Shown one piece after another: positions 34,838-43,749 of a stretch of 64,000 nt of DNA. The notes beneath the pieces are model-generated. The model was not told the DNA's origin. It did not search any database and saw nothing but the letters and a program-made list of their open reading frames with translations. The position numbers were made by a program, and so were the translations under genes. The first letter of the stretch is position 1, and the number at the start of each line of letters is the position of its first letter. Source of the DNA: Sinobacterium caligoides (GTDB lineage: Bacteria; Pseudomonadota; Gammaproteobacteria; Pseudomonadales; Sinobacteriaceae); NCBI RefSeq assembly GCF_003752585.1, contig NZ_RKHR01000004.1:620001-684000 (forward strand), read 5' to 3'.

Positions 34838-34878
34838 ACTGCGGTACATTCATCGCCAATAACCATAGGTAATCTTTC

Positions 34879-35334
34879 ATGGATATCAGAAAAGTAAAAA
34901 AACTCATTGAGTTGCTAGAAGAGTCAAATATTGACGAGCTTGAGATAAAAGAGGGTGAAGAGTCGGTTCGCATCAGTCGCCGTGGTTCTGCCCCTGCCGC
35001 TCCTGTCTATAGCGCGCCCGTCGCTCCCGCACCTGTTGCTGCCGCCGTTGCACCCGCAGCAGCCGCTCCTGTTGCTCCTTCTGCCCCTGCGGCACCGGCA
35101 GGCCATAGCGTTAACTCTCCGATGGTAGGCACCTTCTATCGCTCTCCTGCCCCAGGTGCGTCGGCGTTTGTTGAAGTTGGCCAACAAGTTAAAGAAGGCG
35201 ATGTCATCTGCATCGTCGAGGCAATGAAGATGATGAACCAGATCGAGGCCGACAAGTCCGGCACCGTTCAAGCGATTCTTGCCGAAGACTCTCAACCTGT
35301 CGAATTCGATCAGCCACTCATCACCATTGGTTAA
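34879..35334 (+). CDS. accB: acetyl-CoA carboxylase biotin carboxyl carrier protein
   Basis: The 151-residue protein has an N-terminal helix ([33 protein letters not shown]), an Ala/Pro linker (about 38-75) and a C-terminal biotinyl domain. The biotinyl lysine sits in [12 protein letters not shown]. It carries carboxyl-biotin between AccC and AccAD in the first step of fatty-acid synthesis. It is followed by accC after 27 bases; the pair is an operon, probably with aroQ. Confidence 0.95.
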   Translation: MDIRKVKKLIELLEESNIDELEIKEGEESVRISRRGSAPAAPVYSAPVAPAPVAAAVAPAAAAPVAPSAPAAPAGHSVNSPMVGTFYRSPAPGASAFVEVGQQVKEGDVICIVEAMKMMNQIEADKSGTVQAILAEDSQPVEFDQPLITIG

Positions 35335-35361
35335 TCGGTAGATACAACGAGGATCTCCACC

Positions 35362-36702
35362 ATGGAAAAAGTTGTTATTGCCAACCGCGGCGAGATTGCA
35401 CTGCGCATACTCCGCGCCTGTAAAGAGTTGGGCATTAAAACTGTCGCTGTACACTCTACCGCCGACCGCGATCTGAAGCACGTTCGTCTAGCCGACGAAG
35501 CCGTTTGCATCGGACCCGCTCAGTCGACGGAAAGCTACCTCAACGGCCCACGTATCATCAGTGCCGCAGAAGTCACTGGCGCCGACGGCATCCACCCTGG
35601 TTATGGCTTCTTAGCCGAAAACGCGGAGTTCGCCGACCAGGTTGAAAACAGCGGTTTCACCTTCATCGGCCCCACGGCGGACACCATCCGCATCATGGGC
35701 GATAAGGTTGCTGCGATCCGCTCGATGATCAAGGCTGGCGTCCCCACCGTACCGGGTTCCAACGGCCCCCTGACCGAGGAATCTGACCGCTCGCTACGCA
35801 TCGCTCGTGAGATTGGCTTCCCCGTCATCATCAAGGCGGCAGCAGGTGGTGGCGGCCGCGGTATGCGCGTCGTCAACGAAGAAAACGACCTACTGAGCTC
35901 AATCCAGCTCACTAAGTCCGAGGCGCGCATTGCCTTTGGTGATGACACGGTTTATCTAGAAAAATTTCTCGGTAACCCCCGCCACGTCGAAATCCAAGTG
36001 CTGGCCGATGGCCAGGGCAATGCCGTTCACCTCTTCGATCGCGACTGCTCACTACAGCGCCGCCACCAAAAGGTTATCGAAGAGGCACCGGCACCGGGCA
36101 TTCCCGACGATATTCGCGAGAAAGTGGCGATGGACTGCGTAAAAGCTTGCGTCGAGATCGGCTACCGTGGCGCCGGCACCTTTGAGTTTCTCTACGAGGA
36201 TGGCCGCTTCTACTTCATCGAAATGAACACCCGCGTGCAGGTAGAGCATCCTGTAACCGAGATGATCACCGGTGTCGACATCGTCAAATGGCAGCTTCGC
36301 ATCGCCAGTGGCGAGAAACTGACCTTGAAGCAGGAAGATATTAAAATCAACGGCCACTCCATCGAGTGTCGCATCAACGCCGAAGATTCCAAGACCTTCA
36401 TGCCAAGCCCAGGTATGGTCACACACTATCACGCCCCAGGCGGTAACGGCATCCGTGTCGACTCCCACCTGTACAGCGGCTATAGCGTGCCACCACACTA
36501 CGACTCACTCATTGCCAAGCTCATCACTTACGGTAGCACTCGTGAAGAGGCGCTAAACCGGATGAATAATGCGCTCGACGAGATGGTCATAGAAGGTATT
36601 CGCTGCAATGCTGCTCTGCACAAAGAGCTCATTAACGACCCAGGTTTCCGTCGTGGTGGTGTCAATATTCACTACCTAGAAAAGAAGCTTGGACTGCAGT
36701 AA
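35362..36702 (+). CDS. accC: acetyl-CoA carboxylase biotin carboxylase subunit
   Basis: The 446-residue ATP-grasp enzyme starts [18 protein letters not shown]. It has the Gly-rich ATP lid [13 protein letters not shown] and the catalytic region [20 protein letters not shown], typical of AccC in length and motifs. It carboxylates the biotin of AccB with ATP and bicarbonate. GAGGA lies before the ATG. A strong hairpin follows the gene. Confidence 0.96.
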   Translation: MEKVVIANRGEIALRILRACKELGIKTVAVHSTADRDLKHVRLADEAVCIGPAQSTESYLNGPRIISAAEVTGADGIHPGYGFLAENAEFADQVENSGFTFIGPTADTIRIMGDKVAAIRSMIKAGVPTVPGSNGPLTEESDRSLRIAREIGFPVIIKAAAGGGGRGMRVVNEENDLLSSIQLTKSEARIAFGDDTVYLEKFLGNPRHVEIQVLADGQGNAVHLFDRDCSLQRRHQKVIEEAPAPGIPDDIREKVAMDCVKACVEIGYRGAGTFEFLYEDGRFYFIEMNTRVQVEHPVTEMITGVDIVKWQLRIASGEKLTLKQEDIKINGHSIECRINAEDSKTFMPSPGMVTHYHAPGGNGIRVDSHLYSGYSVPPHYDSLIAKLITYGSTREEALNRMNNALDEMVIEGIRCNAALHKELINDPGFRRGGVNIHYLEKKLGLQ

Positions 36703-36722
36703 CCGCTAGAACGCACCAGTGT

Positions 36723-36751
36723 TTACTCCCCAGCCCTGCGCTGGGGAGTAA
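36723..36751 (+). terminator. 12-bp hairpin after accC
   Basis: TTACTCCCCAGC (36723-36734) pairs perfectly with GCTGGGGAGTAA (36740-36751) around a 5-base loop. There is no T run directly after it, only CTTTTC about 10 bases on, so it may be a terminator or an RNA-stabilising stem. Confidence 0.5.
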
Positions 36752-36886
36752 CACCTCCCTTTTCTTCTCCAAGCTTATTCTCTGTCAGTAACAACATCAT
36801 CCTCGCTAGATTCGATACGGATTCATTTGCCTTTTACACCCGGCGCTATAGAATCGCACCCACTCTCTCTGCTAGCGGATATCTCC

Positions 36887-37795
36887 ATGCCTTGGATTCA
36901 GATCAACTTCGACACCGACCCAGAACACGCCTCAGGCCTCGAAGATGCCTTACTAGAGGCTGGCAGTGTCGCCGTTACCCTGCAAGACAACGCCGACCAA
37001 CCGCTATTCGAACCCGCCCTCGGTGAAACCCCACTGTGGTCACAGACACGAGTAACAGCACTATTCGATGCAGAAGTTGATCTACAGATGGCGCTGCGTA
37101 TGATCGAAGCCTGCTATCAGCAACCACTACCACCACATCGCAGTGAAATTCTCGAAGACAAAGACTGGGAACGCGAGTGGATTAAAAGCTATCAACCAAT
37201 GTGCTTTGGTGACCGCCTGTGGATTTGCCCGAGCTGGATTGAGCCCCCCGAGCCTACAGCCGTCAATATTCTACTCGATCCCGGCCTCGCCTTCGGTACA
37301 GGCACCCACCCAACCACAGCCCAGTGTTTAGAGTGGCTTGACGCCGCCGAGCTGAAGGACAAGGTGGTCGTCGATTACGGTTGCGGCTCCGGCATCCTCG
37401 CTATTGCCGCATTATTACTCGGAGCTAGTAAAGTCATCGGCGTCGATATCGACCCTCAAGCCCTGCTTGCTAGCCGCGATAATGCCCGCCGTAATAACAT
37501 CGAAGACGAGCGCTTCGAACTCTATTACCCCACACAAATGGCCGAGCACCACCCCGACCTAAAGGCTGACCTCGTGCTCGCCAATATCCTTGCTGGCCCT
37601 CTCGTTGAGCTCTCGGACACCCTCATCGAGCTAGCCAAACCTGGTGCCGACATCGTTCTCTCCGGTGTACTCGACGTACAGGCAGACAGCATTCGCGAGT
37701 GCTATAGCAAGCGTTGCGAGGTACTCAAGATCGTCAACCAGGAGGAGTGGATCCGTGTCGATGCCAGAAAACCAGCGGACACATTGCCCAAGTAG
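36887..37795 (+). CDS. prmA: ribosomal protein L11 methyltransferase
   Basis: From ATG 36887 the protein has 302 residues (the frame starts 20 codons earlier). The N-terminal L11-binding domain begins MPWIQINFDTDPEHASGLEDALLEAGS. The methyltransferase domain has DPGLAFGTGTHPTT, then VVDYGCGSGILAIAALLLGA (AdoMet loop) and NILAGPL as the catalytic N-x-x-x-P-like motif. It trimethylates ribosomal protein L11. The position after accC is conserved in related bacteria. Confidence 0.94.
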   Translation: MPWIQINFDTDPEHASGLEDALLEAGSVAVTLQDNADQPLFEPALGETPLWSQTRVTALFDAEVDLQMALRMIEACYQQPLPPHRSEILEDKDWEREWIKSYQPMCFGDRLWICPSWIEPPEPTAVNILLDPGLAFGTGTHPTTAQCLEWLDAAELKDKVVVDYGCGSGILAIAALLLGASKVIGVDIDPQALLASRDNARRNNIEDERFELYYPTQMAEHHPDLKADLVLANILAGPLVELSDTLIELAKPGADIVLSGVLDVQADSIRECYSKRCEVLKIVNQEEWIRVDARKPADTLPK

Positions 37796-37912
37796 CGCAC
37801 AAAGCAAACACGAAGCACTGGAAGTCAACGAAGCTTAACGTGATAATGAAGGCTTCGACCTTATTTTATCACTCTACGTACGAATTATATGGATCAGGAT
37901 ACTAGCCTCACT

Positions 37913-39082
37913 ATGGACACGAAGGTCACTCAGTGCCCCAACTGCCAAACCGCCTTTCGAGTGACCGGTCAACAACTCACGCTCGCCGCTGGCAGTGTGC
38001 GCTGCGGCTCGTGCCTGCATATATTTCAAGCTGACACTCACTGGCTGGACGAGGAAGGTAACGCCCCTCTATTAAGCAACGACAGTGATAAAGACGACCC
38101 ACTATTTGATTTCAAAATTGGTGACGACACGGTTATTCCCGACCACCTTAGTCACGAGTTCGCATTCGATGATGACGAAGACGCCGCCGAGGATAAGCCG
38201 AGCCAGTTTAGCGATAGCTTCATCAATCTAAAGGGCATCGGCGAGAGCCACAGCTTTAACGATATCGACGTCTTCGAAAGCAACAGCGACAATGAGGACG
38301 AAGGCGATGAAGACGAGGCTTGGGCGAAGGCCCTACTCGAGGAAATCGAGCAGAGTAGTGCAGAGGAGTTGCGTGCAGAGAATCACGTCGCCCCTCCCAG
38401 CACCCCCCCACCCGCTACCGCTCAAACGAGCAACAGCAGCAATATCGCACCAGCGCCAGAAGGGGGAAAAGAAGAGGGAAAGGAAGCAACTTGTGACAAT
38501 AGCCTGCTCAGCGCCAGCGCCCCGATCAGCGAGCGCCAAGCATTAGTCAATGCTATTGAGAGCGAACCATTAGAGCTACATCACAGTCGGGAGTCACGGT
38601 TCCCTCAGGCTATCTGGGGTGGACTCAGCATCCTCGCACTCGTTGTACTGCTCTTTCAGTACGCCTGGTTCAATATGACAGAGCTCGCCCACAATCCCAA
38701 GCTGCGCCCCTGGTACCAGCAAGCCTGCTCCTTCATCGGCTGCGAGCTACCTCGCCTACAAGACACGAATAAAATAGCGAGCCACAACCTCGTGGTTCGC
38801 CCCAGTGCCGACAACCCGAAGCTATTAAACCTGGACATGATCATTATTAATAATGCTACATTTGCTCAGCCCTACCCCAATATCCGCATAACTTTCAGCG
38901 ACATGAACAACACCCTTGTCAGTAGTAGAGCGCTGTCACCGGGTCAATACTTACGCGGTGAGCTCGACGGTAGTCGCACCATGCCACCACAGCGACAAAT
39001 TCACATTGCGCTCAAGATCATCAGCCCCAGTGATGACGCAACCAATTACCGAGTCAGCTTCGAACCGACAGAAAAGAAATAA
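37913..39082 (+). CDS. zinc-ribbon (MJ0042) and DUF3426 membrane protein
   Basis: About 389 residues. The N-terminus has a zinc ribbon with two CxxC pairs (CPNCQTAF and RCGSCLHIF). A long acidic and Pro-rich linker (about 45-215) follows, then one membrane helix (WGGLSILALVVLLFQYAWF). The C-terminal DUF3426 domain has the Cys pair CSFIGCELPRL. The function is not established; the gene occupies the same place between prmA and dusB in Pseudomonas. ATG 37889 is an alternative start eight codons earlier. Homologues as I remember them begin close to the first CxxC, so 37913 is preferred. Confidence 0.78.
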   Translation: MDTKVTQCPNCQTAFRVTGQQLTLAAGSVRCGSCLHIFQADTHWLDEEGNAPLLSNDSDKDDPLFDFKIGDDTVIPDHLSHEFAFDDDEDAAEDKPSQFSDSFINLKGIGESHSFNDIDVFESNSDNEDEGDEDEAWAKALLEEIEQSSAEELRAENHVAPPSTPPPATAQTSNSSNIAPAPEGGKEEGKEATCDNSLLSASAPISERQALVNAIESEPLELHHSRESRFPQAIWGGLSILALVVLLFQYAWFNMTELAHNPKLRPWYQQACSFIGCELPRLQDTNKIASHNLVVRPSADNPKLLNLDMIIINNATFAQPYPNIRITFSDMNNTLVSSRALSPGQYLRGELDGSRTMPPQRQIHIALKIISPSDDATNYRVSFEPTEKK

Positions 39083-39142
39083 GCAAGCCCCTAAACGGAA
39101 AAAAACGTACAAAAAAACACCAACTTTTCCCCCTTAGAGTCT

Positions 39143-39170
39143 TTTACCTCCCTGTCGGAAACGGTATCAT
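39143..39170 (+). promoter_or_regulatory. possible dusB-fis promoter with GC-rich discriminator
   Basis: TTTACC (39143-39148) and TATCAT (39165-39170) are 16 bases apart, followed by AGCGCCCTCC. A GC-rich discriminator is known for growth-rate and ppGpp-controlled promoters such as that of dusB-fis in enterobacteria. Inferred from pattern only. Confidence 0.4.
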
Positions 39171-39276
39171 AGCGCCCTCCTAAACAGCCTTGACCTCCCT
39201 AACACTAACAGAGTCGCTCTGCGACGCTTTGTTAATGCTGTATATGTCCTTAATCGACGAGTAAAGGTAGTTGTTG

Positions 39277-40248
39277 ATGTATATCGGCACATACAAAATT
39301 GACGGGAAGGCGGTGCTTGCGCCGATGGCTGGAGTCACTGATCGCCCATTTCGGCAGCTCTGTAAACAGCACGGTGCCGCGCTTGTTGTATCGGAGATGG
39401 TCACTAGTGATACGCGATTATGGAACACCCGAAAGTCTAAGCTGCGCTTAGATCACAGTGGAGAAATCGCACCACGAAGCGTGCAGATTGCTGGCGGAGA
39501 CGCCGCCATGATGGCCGACGCTACACGCCAGAATATCGCTCTAGGTGCTCAGATTATCGACATCAACATGGGCTGTCCGGCAAAGAAAGTGTGTAAAAAA
39601 GCGGCTGGCTCAGCGCTATTAAAAGATCAAGGGTTAGTGCAAGAGATTTTGCTTGCATCCGTTGAGGCGGCAGGGCCCGTGCCTGTCACACTAAAGATAC
39701 GTACCGGCTGGTCTCCTGAGCATCGCAACGGGGCAACCATCGCCCGTATCGCAGAGGATTGTGGCATCAGCGCGCTGGCGGTACACGGTCGTACGAGGAG
39801 TGACGCCTACAAGGGCGAAGCAGAGTACGACACTATCGCCGCCATCGCCGCCAGCGTCGACATCCCCGTCTTCGCCAACGGTGACATCGATAGCCCGGAG
39901 AAGGCCGCACAAGTGCTGGCTTATACCGGCGCCGACGCTGTCATGATCGGGCGAGCAGCACAAGGCAAGCCTTGGCTGTTTGAACAAATTAATCAATACC
40001 TTAGCCAAGGGATAAAGTTGGCCGATCCTACTAAGGATGAGATTTTTAATATTATGAGCGGCCATATCCAGCAGCTCTATGCCTTTTACGGCGAATACAT
40101 GGGGGTACGCATAGCCCGCAAACACGTGGGCTGGTACTTACAGCAACACCAGATTAACCGTCAACTCAAGCAACAATTTAATCAGCTTGAGAGTGCCAAC
40201 GAGCAGCAGAGGCTACTGGCACATATTTTTGACGTCGAACTAAGCTAG
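39277..40248 (+). CDS. dusB: tRNA-dihydrouridine synthase B
   Basis: ATG 39277 has AAAGG 9 bases upstream and gives 323 residues; the frame opens two codons earlier at a TTG. The TIM-barrel flavoenzyme shows [31 protein letters not shown] (catalytic Cys), [19 protein letters not shown] and [10 protein letters not shown]...[13 protein letters not shown]. It reduces uridines in tRNA. It is followed 10 bases later by fis, the classic dusB-fis operon. Confidence 0.95.
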   Translation: MYIGTYKIDGKAVLAPMAGVTDRPFRQLCKQHGAALVVSEMVTSDTRLWNTRKSKLRLDHSGEIAPRSVQIAGGDAAMMADATRQNIALGAQIIDINMGCPAKKVCKKAAGSALLKDQGLVQEILLASVEAAGPVPVTLKIRTGWSPEHRNGATIARIAEDCGISALAVHGRTRSDAYKGEAEYDTIAAIAASVDIPVFANGDIDSPEKAAQVLAYTGADAVMIGRAAQGKPWLFEQINQYLSQGIKLADPTKDEIFNIMSGHIQQLYAFYGEYMGVRIARKHVGWYLQQHQINRQLKQQFNQLESANEQQRLLAHIFDVELS

Positions 40249-40258
40249 GAGCAACAGC

Positions 40259-40573
40259 ATGACCCAAACAGATTCTCCAACTCTCACACCAGAGAGCCCT
40301 GGTAACGAACTGAAGAACAACTTTACACAGGCCCCCGTTGCCTCTGCACAGACTCTACGCGACAGTGTCGAGACGGCGCTCAACAACTACTTCGCTCACC
40401 TCGATGGGCAGCCAGTAACTCAAGTCTACGACATGGTATTAGCCGAAGTAGAGGCACCACTGCTTGAGCGGGTGATGAAGTACACCCGTAATAATCAGAC
40501 TAAGGCCTCCGTCATCCTCGGCCTAAATCGCGGCACCCTGCGCAAAAAACTCAAGCAGTACGACCTGCTTTAA
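40259..40573 (+). CDS. fis: nucleoid-associated regulator Fis
   Basis: The 104-residue protein has the Fis core [69 protein letters not shown] in its last 75 residues. This includes the dimer helices and the C-terminal helix-turn-helix. The N-terminal 27 residues are variable. It bends DNA and regulates rRNA promoters and many other genes. AGGAGC precedes the ATG, and a strong terminator follows. Confidence 0.95.
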   Translation: MTQTDSPTLTPESPGNELKNNFTQAPVASAQTLRDSVETALNNYFAHLDGQPVTQVYDMVLAEVEAPLLERVMKYTRNNQTKASVILGLNRGTLRKKLKQYDLL

Positions 40574-40580
40574 CAGATAG

Positions 40581-40607
40581 AGAGGCGAGCCTAGGCTCGC
40601 CTCTTTT
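40581..40607 (+). terminator. rho-independent terminator after fis
   Basis: AGAGGCGAGCC pairs with GGCTCGCCTCT around a 2-base centre and is followed by TTTTG. Confidence 0.85.
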
Positions 40608-40683
40608 GTAACTAATTATAGAAAGTAGCACACCTACTCGCCCCACTGTTCCACATAACAAACTCCTGCATAAGAGATTAGCC

Positions 40684-42252
40684 ATGAGCAACCTACATCC
40701 CGTTAAACGCGCATTAATCAGCGTTTCCGACAAGAGCGGAATCGTCGAATTTGCCACTGAACTCAGCGCCCAAGGCGTCGAGATCCTCTCGACTGGCGGC
40801 ACTTATAAGCTCCTCAAAGAAAACAATATCAATGTTGTCGAAGTCTCAGAGTACACCGGCTTCCCCGAAATGATGGATGGCCGCGTCAAGACATTGCACC
40901 CGAAAGTGCACGGTGGCATCCTCGGCCGTCGCGGCACCGATGAGCAAATAATGAGCGAACACGGTATCGACGCGATCGACATGGTCGTAGTGAACCTATA
41001 CCCCTTCTCCGCCACCGTCGCCAACCCTGACTGCTCGCTCGAAGACGCCATAGAAAACATCGATATCGGTGGCCCAACCATGGTACGCGCCGCGGCCAAG
41101 AACCATGCGCACGTCAACATCGTCGTCAACGCCGGTGACTACACCGCCATTATCGCCGAGATGAAAACTAACGACGGCGCTACCAGCCTAGAGACCCGTT
41201 TCGATCTCGCTATCAAAGCCTATGAGCACACCGCCGCATACGATGGCGCCATCGCCAATTACTTCGGCAAGAAAGTACCCGGTGGTAACGAGAACTTCCC
41301 GCGTACCTTCAACAGCCAATTCATCAAAGCGCAGGACATGCGCTACGGTGAGAACCCACACCAGAACTCGGCCTTTTATGTCGAAGCCTCTCCGCAACAA
41401 GCCTGTATCGCCACGGCGAAGCAGCTGCAAGGTAAGGCCCTATCCTACAACAACATCGCCGATACCGATGCAGCCCTTGAGTGCGTTAAGAGCTTTGATG
41501 CGCCCGCCTGTGTCATCGTCAAACACGCCAATCCGTGTGGTGTTGCCGTTGCCGACAACATTCTAGATGCCTATAACCTCGCTTTCGCCACCGATACCGA
41601 GTCCGCCTTCGGTGGTATCATAGCCTTCAACCGCCCCCTTGATGCCGCCACGGCACAGGCCATCGTCGAGCGCCAGTTCGTCGAGGTCATTATCGCCCCT
41701 AGCGTCTCTGCCGAGGCCATTGAGATTGTCACCGCTAAAAAGAATGTGCGCCTACTCGAGTGCGGTCAATGGGAAGAGGCAACTCACTCCTTCGACTATA
41801 AGCGCGTCAACGGCGGACTATTAGTGCAAGACCGCGATCAAGGCATGGTAATCGGTGCCGACTTAAAAGTCGTCAGTCAACGCCAACCTTCAGAAGAAGA
41901 GATCCGCGACCTGTTATTTGCTTGGAAGGTGGCCAAGTTCGTTAAGTCTAACGCTATCGTCTTCGCCAAGAATTGCCAGACTGTCGGTGTCGGTGCAGGC
42001 CAGATGAGCCGTATCAACTCCGCGCGCATCGCTGGCATCAAAGCCGAACACGCTGGTTTCGAAGTAGCTGGTTCAGTCATGGCATCCGACGCCTTTTTCC
42101 CCTTCCGTGATGGCATCGACAATGCCGCACAGTCGGGCATCAGTTGCGTGATTCAACCCGGCGGCTCTATGCGTGACGAAGAAGTCATTGCCGCAGCCGA
42201 CGAAGCTGGCATGGCCATGGTCTTCACCGGTATGCGCCACTTCCGCCACTAA
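40684..42252 (+). CDS. purH: bifunctional AICAR formyltransferase / IMP cyclohydrolase
   Basis: The 522-residue enzyme has an MGS-like cyclohydrolase domain ([20 protein letters not shown]...STGGTYKLL...[18 protein letters not shown]). The AICAR transformylase domain carries [11 protein letters not shown] with the catalytic Lys-His, and ends in [33 protein letters not shown]. It makes the last two steps of IMP synthesis. purD follows after 121 bases. Confidence 0.96.
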   Translation: MSNLHPVKRALISVSDKSGIVEFATELSAQGVEILSTGGTYKLLKENNINVVEVSEYTGFPEMMDGRVKTLHPKVHGGILGRRGTDEQIMSEHGIDAIDMVVVNLYPFSATVANPDCSLEDAIENIDIGGPTMVRAAAKNHAHVNIVVNAGDYTAIIAEMKTNDGATSLETRFDLAIKAYEHTAAYDGAIANYFGKKVPGGNENFPRTFNSQFIKAQDMRYGENPHQNSAFYVEASPQQACIATAKQLQGKALSYNNIADTDAALECVKSFDAPACVIVKHANPCGVAVADNILDAYNLAFATDTESAFGGIIAFNRPLDAATAQAIVERQFVEVIIAPSVSAEAIEIVTAKKNVRLLECGQWEEATHSFDYKRVNGGLLVQDRDQGMVIGADLKVVSQRQPSEEEIRDLLFAWKVAKFVKSNAIVFAKNCQTVGVGAGQMSRINSARIAGIKAEHAGFEVAGSVMASDAFFPFRDGIDNAAQSGISCVIQPGGSMRDEEVIAAADEAGMAMVFTGMRHFRH

Positions 42253-42373
42253 ATCGCCCACACTGAATGATCTAGCCACCATAGCGTCTAGCGAAACACC
42301 GCTGGCGCTATGGGCAGGGTGCGGCCAGCCTCGTAGCGCGACCGCACCTAGGCAATGACACGGAGTTATAACC

Positions 42374-43669
42374 ATGAATGTACTAATAATCGGTGGTGGT
42401 GGACGCGAGCACGCCCTCGCCTGGAAGGCCGCTCAATCACAAGACGTCGACACCGTCTTTCTAGCCCCCGGCAACGCCGGCAGCCTGGCAGAAGCTAAGC
42501 TAAAAAATGTTGATATCGACGTGATGGACTTTACCGCCCTCGCTGATTTCGCCGAGAGCAACCATTGCGCGCTCACCATTGTCGGCCCCGAGGCCCCCCT
42601 CGTCGAAGGTGTCGTCGACTATTTTGCAAGCCGCCAGTTACGCTGCTTTGGTCCTAGCCAAGGCGCCGCTCAACTCGAAGGCTCTAAAGCCTTTACCAAA
42701 GACTTTCTACAGCGCCATAACATCCCTACCGGTGCCTATCAGAACTTTACCGAAGTCGAGCCTGCCATCGCCTATCTGCGCCAGATGGGTGCCCCGATTG
42801 TAGTCAAGGCTGACGGTCTTGCTGCCGGCAAAGGCGTCATCGTCGCCGAGACCTTAGAGCAAGCCGAAGAAGCGGTCCGCGACATGCTTTCCGGCAACGC
42901 CTTCGGCGATGCAGGCTGCCGCGTCGTCATCGAAGAGTTTCTCGCCGGCGAAGAGGCGAGTTTCATCGTCATCGTTGACGGTGAAAACGTTCTCGCAATG
43001 GCTACCAGCCAAGACCACAAACGCGTTGGTGAAGGTGACACCGGTCCCAACACTGGCGGCATGGGCGCATACTCACCAGCCCCTGTGGTCACTGATGTTA
43101 TCCATCAACGCATTATGGATGAAGTCATCTACCCAACCGTTCGCGGCATGGCTAGCGAAGGCAACGACTATACCGGCTTCCTCTATGCCGGCTTGATGAT
43201 CGACGCCGACGGCACACCAAAGGTAATCGAATATAACTGCCGCTTTGGCGACCCCGAGACCCAGCCCATCATGATGCGCCTGCAGTCCGATCTCGTCGCA
43301 CTGTGCAACGCCGCCCTCGACAAGAAACTCGACCAAACCACAGCGCAATGGGATCCTCGCCCCGCTGTCGGCGTTGTTCTCGCCGCAGGCGGCTATCCCG
43401 CCGCCTACGACAAAGGCGACATCATCAGCGGTCTCGATACAATCGATGAGAGCATTGGCAAAGTCTTTCATGCTGGCACCAAGCTGATCGACGACAAGGT
43501 GACCACCTCAGGCGGTCGTGTACTCTGCGCCACAGCCCTCGGCCAAGATGTCACTACTGCACAGCAACAGGCTTACCGTCTCGTCAAGCAAATTGACTGG
43601 CCGGGCGTATACTACCGCACCGATATCGGTTATCGTGCTATTAAACGCGAATCAGCCTCTAAAAAATAA
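42374..43669 (+). CDS. purD: phosphoribosylamine-glycine ligase
   Basis: The 431-residue ATP-grasp enzyme starts MNVLIIGGGGREHALAWKAAQS. It has VKADGLAAGKGV, then EEFLAGEEASFIV, then HKRVGEGDTGPNTGGMGAYSPAP and EYNCRFGDPETQ. It joins glycine to phosphoribosylamine in purine synthesis. After the gene a perfect 7-bp stem (43690-43696 with 43703-43709) lacks a T run, so read-through into the sensor gene is possible. Confidence 0.96.
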   Translation: MNVLIIGGGGREHALAWKAAQSQDVDTVFLAPGNAGSLAEAKLKNVDIDVMDFTALADFAESNHCALTIVGPEAPLVEGVVDYFASRQLRCFGPSQGAAQLEGSKAFTKDFLQRHNIPTGAYQNFTEVEPAIAYLRQMGAPIVVKADGLAAGKGVIVAETLEQAEEAVRDMLSGNAFGDAGCRVVIEEFLAGEEASFIVIVDGENVLAMATSQDHKRVGEGDTGPNTGGMGAYSPAPVVTDVIHQRIMDEVIYPTVRGMASEGNDYTGFLYAGLMIDADGTPKVIEYNCRFGDPETQPIMMRLQSDLVALCNAALDKKLDQTTAQWDPRPAVGVVLAAGGYPAAYDKGDIISGLDTIDESIGKVFHAGTKLIDDKVTTSGGRVLCATALGQDVTTAQQQAYRLVKQIDWPGVYYRTDIGYRAIKRESASKK

Positions 43670-43749
43670 CAACCAGCAACTTTAAGCAAGGCCGCCATCG
43701 ACGGCGGCCCTGTCAGCCCGTTAACTGCTGGATTCAGGGAGAATGCAGC

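Noticed and set aside
36052-36498. 148-codon minus-strand frame
   Set aside because: Shadow frame within accC, whose identity is certain.
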